A program made the position numbers and the translations under genes. The notes under the pieces are model-generated. The model was not told the DNA's origin. It did not search any database and saw only the letters and a program-made list of their open reading frames with translations. DNA of 6,904 nucleotides from Rhodoferax sp. Its GTDB lineage: Bacteria; Pseudomonadota; Gammaproteobacteria; Burkholderiales; Burkholderiaceae_C. The DNA lies in contig VERU01000137.1 of NCBI GenBank assembly GCA_018882485.1, positions 1 through 6,904 of the forward strand, given 5' to 3'. This document shows, piece by piece, positions 6,527-6,904 of this stretch; the first letter of the stretch is position 1, and each line of letters begins with the position of its first letter.

Positions 6527-6554
6527 CTGCTTACAAGCAGTTACACCGCTTACC
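6527..6554 (+). promoter_or_regulatory. TTACA direct repeats with an overlapping dyad, candidate operator
   Basis: TTACA at 6531 and 6541 (10-bp step) is followed by TTACC at 6550 (9-bp step). The left part also forms a perfect dyad, CTGCTT-AC-AAGCAG (6527-6540). The layout resembles the array at 1291-1320 before the acyltransferase gene, so the same OmpR-type regulator could bind both. It is about 306 bases from the exported-protein start and about 250 from the response regulator start, so the target gene is unclear. Confidence 0.4.
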
Positions 6555-6569
6555 GTCGCCAACTACCCG

Positions 6570-6591
6570 GCCTGGAAGGCCCCTTCCGGGC
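6570..6591. repeat. Strong hairpin (10-bp stem)
   Basis: GCCTGGAAGG (6570-6579) pairs with CCTTCCGGGC (6582-6591), with one G-T wobble and only two bases between the arms, so the innermost pairs would open into the loop. No T-run follows, so it is not a classic terminator. It lies between the two copies of the duplicated motif pair and could be part of an untranslated leader. Confidence 0.45.
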
Positions 6592-6847
6592 GTCCAACAA
6601 CGGGGCCTGGCCGGGCGCTGTGCCGGGTCAGAGGCACCGGCTGGTCGCCGCCGGCATCACCCGGGAACGCCGCAACGGGTTAACCGGTTCCGCCGATTGG
6701 CCGCAACGCAGCCGGCTCGGACACTGACTCCGGGCAGCGCAAGCACCCCTGGCCAGCCGACCAGGCCGGGCAAGGGGTGGCGCGCAACCCATCAAGCGGG
6801 CGACCGGCACCCGTGGCTGGCCTTCCGATTCCGTGTGTACCTTGTGT

Positions 6848-6853
6848 GGAGGA
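6848..6853 (+). promoter_or_regulatory. Strong Shine-Dalgarno site
   Basis: GGAGGA lies 7 bases before the ATG at 6861 and is the best ribosome binding site in the window. It fixes the start of the truncated gene and suggests efficient translation. Confidence 0.8.
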
Positions 6854-6860
6854 AATTCTC

Positions 6861-6904
6861 ATGAAGAAACTGACCTTGACCCTGCTGGGCCTGGTGGCTG
6901 GAAC
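6861..6904 (+). CDS. N-terminus of an exported protein (truncated by window end)
   Basis: Fourteen complete codons read MKKLTLTLLGLVAG: two lysines after the initiator, then a hydrophobic stretch, which is the n- and h-region of a Sec signal peptide. No cleavage site is reached, so a lipoprotein or a membrane anchor cannot be excluded. The product is probably secreted to the periplasm or outer membrane; its function cannot be told. The strong GGAGGA site makes the start secure. Confidence 0.7.
   Translation, partial: MKKLTLTLLGLVAG

Larger units (their letters stand above)
6500..6609 (+). repeat. Duplicated motif pair GGGCGTCCA ... CGGGGCCTG
   Basis: GGGCGTCCA at 6500-6508 is followed 12 bases later by CGGGGCCTG at 6521-6529. 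The same two 9-mers recur in the same order at 6588-6596 and 6601-6609, only 4 bases apart. The spacing differs but order and sequence are exact, suggesting an old local duplication or paired binding sites. Confidence 0.5.
6282..6860. other. ~580-bp GC-rich non-coding region
   Basis: No convincing gene lies here: the available frames are Arg/Pro/Gly-rich, lack ribosome binding sites and look like chance reading of GC-rich DNA. Contents include many CCGG-type short palindromes, the TTACA direct-repeat site at 6531-6554, a duplicated motif pair at 6500-6609, a 10-bp hairpin at 6570-6591, overlapping palindromes GGTTAACC (6678-6685) and AACCGGTT (6682-6689), and the ribosome binding site of the next gene. 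It separates the divergent response regulator and exported-protein genes, so it must hold their promoters, although I see no clear -35/-10 pair for either. Confidence 0.6.

Noticed and set aside
6475..6864. 129-residue Arg/Pro-rich frame (and a 61-residue frame at 6498-6683)
   Set aside because: Composition is typical of chance frames in GC-rich non-coding DNA; no ribosome binding site, and it runs into the start of the exported-protein gene.

Overview
The window is GC-rich DNA with strong G/C preference at third codon positions. Gene content (Tex, a FeeM-like acyltransferase common in Burkholderiales, and a 7TM-sensor GGDEF-EAL protein) suggests a betaproteobacterium, probably Burkholderiales. 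This is inferred from protein style; there is no rRNA or other marker in the window. I found no tRNA, rRNA, CRISPR array or complete mobile element.

Layout: (1) The left edge carries the 5' part of tex on the minus strand, starting at 1101 and running off the window. Its Tex-like sequence stops at about residue 334, and the last ~33 codons at the edge do not look like Tex. (2) A 274-bp divergent spacer (1102-1375) holds a GC-rich stem-loop and, closer to the next gene, three head-to-tail 10-bp repeats of TTACA type. (3) On the plus strand, 1376-2152 encodes a GNAT-fold N-acyl amino acid synthase/autoinducer-synthase-like protein (FeeM type). (4) The 267-bp spacer 2153-2419 is unusually AT-rich in its middle. 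It contains a 14-bp tandem duplication overlapping the stop codon, an inverted copy of the same octamer next to a good sigma-70-like promoter, a 10-bp palindrome, and a possible 23-codon leader ORF whose stop overlaps the next start. (5) 2420-5506 encodes a 1028-residue membrane c-di-GMP protein (periplasmic sensor, 7TM-DISM, PAS, GGDEF, EAL). (6) Convergent to it, one base apart, is a NarL/FixJ-type response regulator on the minus strand. (7) 6282-6860 is a ~580-bp GC-rich non-coding stretch with hairpins, a duplicated motif pair and a second TTACA direct-repeat site. (8) At the right edge an exported protein begins at 6861 behind a strong ribosome binding site.

How the genes may work together: a putative acyl-signal synthase, a membrane c-di-GMP synthase/phosphodiesterase and a LuxR-type transcription factor form a plausible signalling neighbourhood (signal production, second-messenger control, transcription). 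The TTACA-N5-TTACA repeats occur in the two spacers before the acyltransferase and before the exported protein, which hints at a shared OmpR-like regulator encoded elsewhere. That link is inference from sequence pattern and adjacency only.
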